NCBI RefSeq assembly: GCF_023101765.2 | Contig: NC_064212.1 | Location: forward strand, 14,384,001-14,448,000 | Direction of reading: 5' to 3' | Length of the DNA: 64,000 nucleotides | DNA from: Spodoptera frugiperda | Lineage: Eukaryota; Arthropoda; Insecta; Lepidoptera; Noctuidae | Shown: positions 60,091 to 64,000 of the stretch, piece by piece | How the letters are laid out: each line of letters starts with the position of its first letter | Position numbering within the stretch: the first letter of the stretch is position 1 | The notes under the pieces: model-generated | Databases searched by the model: none | What the model saw: only the letters and a program-made list of their open reading frames with translations | Told to the model about the DNA's origin: nothing | Translations under genes and position numbers: made by a program

Positions 60091-60409
60091 CTTACACTAT
60101 TAAACAAAAATATATTATTTAAAATACCACGAAACTCTATAAAGTTACTTATCAATAGGAATAAAATATAACTACAAGTAGCTTTAGTTGTAAACACAAT
60201 AATTATACAATATTTTATAATCAACATATATATAGGTATACACAGTAATAAAATGCTACTAAAATCCTTTAAGCTACAACAGGATTAATAATAAATTATT
60301 TATAAGGATATTTAAGAAAATATTATTATTCTACATATATTTATTTAAAATTCTCTAAATTTACATTTTTAAATAATATTTAAAACACACAATATAAAAT
60401 AATATTTAA
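60091..60409. other. gene-free AT-rich spacer
   Basis: A/T-rich with TTTAAAATA-type runs; no feature between the Tc1-like remnant and the REL-type LINE tail. Confidence 0.5.
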
Positions 60410-61185
60410 AAATATAAAAATAGGAGCCGACCAGTAGCGGGAGCATGGTCCAAGCTACCGGTGGTTAGGGCTCCAGAGACAGAAACCTCCTCACAATACA
60501 TGCCGTTTCGAGGAGTACTGCCTTCTGCATCAGGCCCTTGATCCATCCGCCCAACCCCAGCCTCCTAAGGTGATTGTCGAGGCTGTTGGGTATTAATCCG
60601 TTGGCTGACACGACTATCGGCACAATGATAGCCGAATCCACACTCCACATGTCGACGACCTCGTGAGCCAAGTCAAGATATTTTATTTGTTTATCTTTTT
60701 CAGCTTTCACGAGGTTCTCGTCATGAGGAATGGTGATATCGACTATCATCGCGCGGCGCGCTTGCCGATCTATCACCACTATATCAGGTTTATTGGCTAC
60801 AATAGTCCTGTCAGTGATGATAGATCGATCCCAGTACAACGTGATATGGCCGTTTTCGAGAACAGGATCGGGCACATACTTGTAGTATGGAACCTCAAAC
60901 TCAACAAGTTGATAGTGCAAAGCAAGTTGCTGGTGGATAATCTTGGCCACCTGATTATGTCTATGCAAATATTCACCATTAGCCAAACGACCACAACCAG
61001 AAATTATATGTCTTATGAATTCACCAGGACTATGACATGCCCGACATATGTCAACGGTCCCATCCTTAATAATATATTTCCCGTAGTTATTCGTAAGGAT
61101 AACTTCGTCCATAATTGCACAGACAAATCCTTCAGTTTCACCAAAGAGATTACTGAATCGTAGCCAAGATACGGACGCCAGAAAA
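60410..61185 (-). pseudogene. REL-endonuclease non-LTR retrotransposon (R2/R4/Dong-type) 3' end
   Basis: The longest unbroken frame here (stop codon near 60465, open upstream beyond ATG 61112 to about 61180) encodes the C-terminus of a restriction-like-endonuclease LINE. CRACHSPGEFIRHIISGC is the CCHC zinc motif, preceded by FGETEGFVCAIMDEVILTNN. The endonuclease core is KPDIVVIDRQARRAMIVDIT, with PD and the downstream D of the PD-(D/E)XK type. The reverse transcriptase is absent, so this is a 5'-truncated insertion. The frame remains open for over 215 codons, so it is not very old. Flanking DNA is almost pure A/T; Dong elements are known to insert in TAA repeats, which may apply here. Confidence 0.8.
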
Positions 61186-61879
61186 TAAGAAAATATTATT
61201 ATTAGTATCCTATTAATATAAATTAAAATAGATTAAGTTTAAAATTTATTAAACAATAATTATTTATTCTTAATAATAATAAAAAAGTATTCATTATTCA
61301 AATATTAATATTCATAATTTTTTTATGTTATTATTTTTTGTATTTTATAAAACAAAAAATAATAACATTATTTTATTATATTTAAAAATATAATTTTAGA
61401 GAACTTTAAATAAATAAGTGAAAATAATTAATTCAATCAATTACCCAGAATATCAACATAAAATAACTTATTTACTCACCGATATCATTAAGCGCCTTGC
61501 TATTTCACTACAGAAAAGATCTATCTAAAACAAAAAATCTATCTTTTGTTCGTGCCAAATATATACTTCTGCCTTTTTCAAATTTGTGAAGTGTTGAGAC
61601 ATGTTGAGCTTTACACACGAATTATGTAGCAATAAACTATGAAAATGAAATGCTCATAAATTGACAACTAAGAATATAATTTTATTTTGTAAGTTGGGTG
61701 ATTTGGAAAACATTTAAAGAATTGACGGTAGTTACTTTATAAACGGGCTAAATAAAATGACCCGAGAGTTCCGTGGTCGCCACAAACATTACAAATTTAA
61801 TACTCAAGTATCGAATCATTAGAAATTTAGAATTAGATGTTGTTTAAAAATATTTGGTAAACACTACAAAAAGAACTAG
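61186..61879. other. gene-free AT-rich DNA
   Basis: 61190-61450 consists largely of TAA/ATT units; the remainder is ordinary AT-rich sequence. No gene. Confidence 0.5.
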
Positions 61880-61952
61880 TTGTTGCTGGGTTCGATCCTG
61901 CGACACTTTGCCTGATGACTCAAAGCGTTAACCATTACGCCAAATGTGCAAT
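61880..61952 (-). repeat. tRNA-like SINE head, minus strand
   Basis: Minus strand: GGCGTAATGGTTAACGCTTT resembles box A and GGATCGAACCC resembles box B, about 40 bp apart. No closed cloverleaf is evident, so this is a SINE head or pseudogene. Confidence 0.4.
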
Positions 61953-62608
61953 TAATAAATATTTCGAAATATTGTAATGGATTCAATAACATAAATATAC
62001 GACGAGAAGATTCCTTTAGATATATTTGTATGGGTATAATTTGTGTAGCTCGATCGTTCGTTGTTCGATTTATTAAATGTTTAGCGCTCATAGTTAGCGT
62101 AGTTTAGTGTATAATTGTTCGTTTGTAAAATGAACTACTTAGCGACTTTTACATAGTAAATACTTATGTGTTAACGTATTAATTAGTTTATTAATGGTAC
62201 GTTGACTATTCTTTTTGTGAGTAAGTACATGTTCTTTATAAAATATTGAAATATGCATCAGATGATTGATCATGCACTACGACGTCCCGTACTACACTAC
62301 GCTAACATAAGTTAGACGTGTATAAGATGTAATTTTTTTTTGATGAATTACGTTTATATACGGCTAACTTGTGCTAAATCAAAAAATAGAAATAATTAAA
62401 AAAATATAAATATGAGATATTACAATGAATAAATTAAATATTAAGCATACCAAATTTCAAAAAAGTATCTTAATTAATGTAAAAGTTATCACGTTTTTCC
62501 CTTTAAACGCCTCTACTGTAAAGTACGCTTTTTGAGTTAGCGCAGTATAAATTGCTGGTGTCGATATAACCGAATTACACGTGGGCGAAGCCGCGGGCGG
62601 AAAGCTAG
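61953..62608 (+). mobile_element. sequence ending in a Helitron 3' terminus
   Basis: The 3' end is CACGTGGGCGAAGCCGCGGG followed by CGGAAAGCTAG (CTAG 62605-62608) and then T. This GC-rich stem-like stretch before CTAG is the Helitron 3' signature. The left boundary of Helitron sequence is not resolvable; it may belong with the 5' end at 57478. The minus-strand LINE ORF1 stops just beyond it. Confidence 0.65.
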
Positions 62609-62642
62609 TAAAGGTATAAAAGAAGTGAAAATATGTTGGTTC

Positions 62643-63714
62643 CTATTCCAGAAAATTTAATTTTTCCCTATCACCTATGACAATAACCGGAGAACTTTCG
62701 TCGTTCTTTATAAAGATTCTTCCATTTCTAGTCCATACGAATTTATAGCCAAGTGCCTTAGTTCGTGTTCGCGTAGCGGCGTGTAGTGCCTTATTCTCAG
62801 GGGAAATAGGTTTGTCCATAGATATGCCAAGATGACTTGAGTTGAGTTTGGCTTTGGAGTTAGCTTTATTGTAGTTAACGCAAGCGGCAAGGAAAGTATC
62901 TCTCAGTCGAGGACTGCTACGTTCAAGAACTGAGCGCGGTCTCGGATTGCTCGTATCTCTCTTAGCAATTCTTGTACAAATCATCACGTCCGTCTCCTTT
63001 AAGTCACGCTTTACCACTTTGCTTAGCTGAAGAACCGCTTTCTTCAAGTTTTCGTTTCTATGTTCAGGAATGCATTGGATTTCAACATTGTTAGTTCGCG
63101 CGTGTTGTTCCAAGGTGCGCTTTACTACAATTGTGAAAGGTTTACTTAACTCGGTATTCTCTGTTTCAAGTTTTTTAATAAAATTGTAGAGCTATTTTCA
63201 TCTAGTGTTTGCTTAATCTCTTCGTAACTTTCGTTGAAAAACGACAATGAAATTCTGAAAACATATTATTAATCTTAATAAATTGTTCTTCCAATACACT
63301 TTTCATTATATCCTGAACTGCATGGGTGATTTCTTGTTTAATTATTGGTCTCAGAGAAGTGATTGTCATGTCTGCCAGTGGAATTTCGCACATTTGATCA
63401 GGAGAAGAGCCTTCAGGTGTTTTACGTCGATGGGTAACGTGCCCAGGTTCAGTAGGAGTTGGTTGGTTGCTATCACTGGTTGGGCTATAATTTTTGGCAG
63501 GTCGTATCGGTGTGTTGGTGTTATCGAATTTTGGTTCCTTATTCAGACACCCTGGACATTTCCAAGAATTTTTAGATATGGCCGGCATTGCTTTAAATTT
63601 CTTTTCCGGTATGTTGGCACACAATAAATCCTACCACTGGTGACAGAGATAGCATTTCAAAACGTTACCAGTTTTAAAACCATCTTTACAGCCAGCACAT
63701 TTTACCGTCGACAT
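62643..63714 (-). pseudogene. LINE ORF1 with PHD finger, coiled coil and FP-like C-terminal domain, broken
   Basis: On the minus strand ATG 63714-63712 starts MSTVKCAGCKDGF..., CYLCHQW, then CANIPEKKF...WKCPGC, a C4HC3-type PHD finger. An in-frame TAG at 63633-63631 falls inside the finger, just after HQW where Tyr would be usual. The next part (to about 63202) is a Pro/Thr-rich linker and a helical region. After at least one frameshift near 63150-63200 comes NNVEIQCIPEHRNENL, RPRSV...SSPRLRDTFLA and YKFVWTRNGRIFIK, the Baculo_FP-like nucleic-acid-binding domain common in insect LINE ORF1 proteins. It presumably acted as an RNA chaperone. It is dead from the stop and the shift. Confidence 0.8.
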
Positions 63715-64000
63715 TATTGATGGTCAACTTCGGCTTAATAAAAATCAATAATCTATTTAACAAGTTCACATCTATTGACAACTTTGTGAACTAGCTTGGA
63801 ATCAATATGCAGTTTGGCTACTTGGCGACAGATGTCGCTAGTCACGATAGTTTTGATTCTGTAACTTGACAGTTAATCTGTGTGTAGCTTAACGGCCGAC
63901 GTCGTTACTTGCTGTAGTTTAAAATGACTTTTAAATACAGATTGAGGTAAATAACTTTAACAATCTATTATTAATCGAATTATGAAACTATTTATCTAGA
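63715..64000. other. probable LINE 5' UTR or flank
   Basis: Lies upstream of the minus-strand ORF1 start. It is moderately AT-rich and no gene is visible; the LINE's 5' end cannot be placed. Confidence 0.4.

Overview
The window looks like chromosomal DNA of a moth or butterfly (Lepidoptera, possibly a noctuid-type moth; the family-level guess is weak). AT-rich, repeat-laden non-coding DNA surrounds very GC-rich short exons with canonical GT..AG introns. The repeats are typical of Lepidoptera: an R1-clade LINE, a tRNA-derived SINE, Helitrons ending in CTAG, TTAA-flanked and fold-back elements, and remnants of an REL-type LINE and a Tc1-like transposon. There is no sign of bacterial or viral genome organisation.

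Two host genes can be supported, both on the + strand and both incomplete. The first is the 3' part of a sidestep-family cell-surface receptor (ten exons, 24239-43875, 1500 coding bases). The exons join in a consistent phase into half an Ig domain, two complete Ig domains, one FN3 domain, a transmembrane segment and a cytoplasmic tail ending ESCV*. Its 5' exons (signal peptide and the first Ig domains) were not found in 1-24238 and probably lie upstream of the window. The second is the 5' part of an unrecognised gene whose first exon encodes a signal peptide (52610-52760) and whose second exon (53651-53845) ends in a splice donor; the rest lies beyond the repeats or outside the window.

Layout. 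1-4707: gene-free. 4708-9148: a nested transposon stack, namely a Helitron 5' end, a transposon-type ORF, a 3.8-kb R1-clade LINE inserted into that ORF with a 13-bp target duplication, and a SINE cutting the ORF off. 9149-24238: gene-free apart from a SINE, a complete-looking Helitron and a TTAA MITE. 24239-45.4k: the sidestep-family gene; its introns hold R1 fragments, a 33-bp minisatellite and a 1.2-kb fold-back transposon. 46.2-50.0k: a nested palindromic element, then four tandem Helitron-like units. 50.0-54k: a SINE and the second gene. 54.5-64k: a 596-bp near-perfect palindrome and a minus-strand LINE (PHD-finger ORF1 and endonuclease ORF2) whose halves are separated by about 5 kb bounded by a Helitron 5' end and a Helitron 3' end. 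That interval contains self-nested R1 copies, a decayed Tc1-like transposase and an REL-endonuclease LINE tail.

The most informative points are the nested-insertion history and two independent 13-bp target duplications for one R1-clade family. Others are the TAATG stop-start overlap between its ORFs, three different palindromic fold-back elements, and a possible PDZ-binding C-terminus on the sidestep-family receptor. All calls come from reading the sequence by eye; no similarity search was run.
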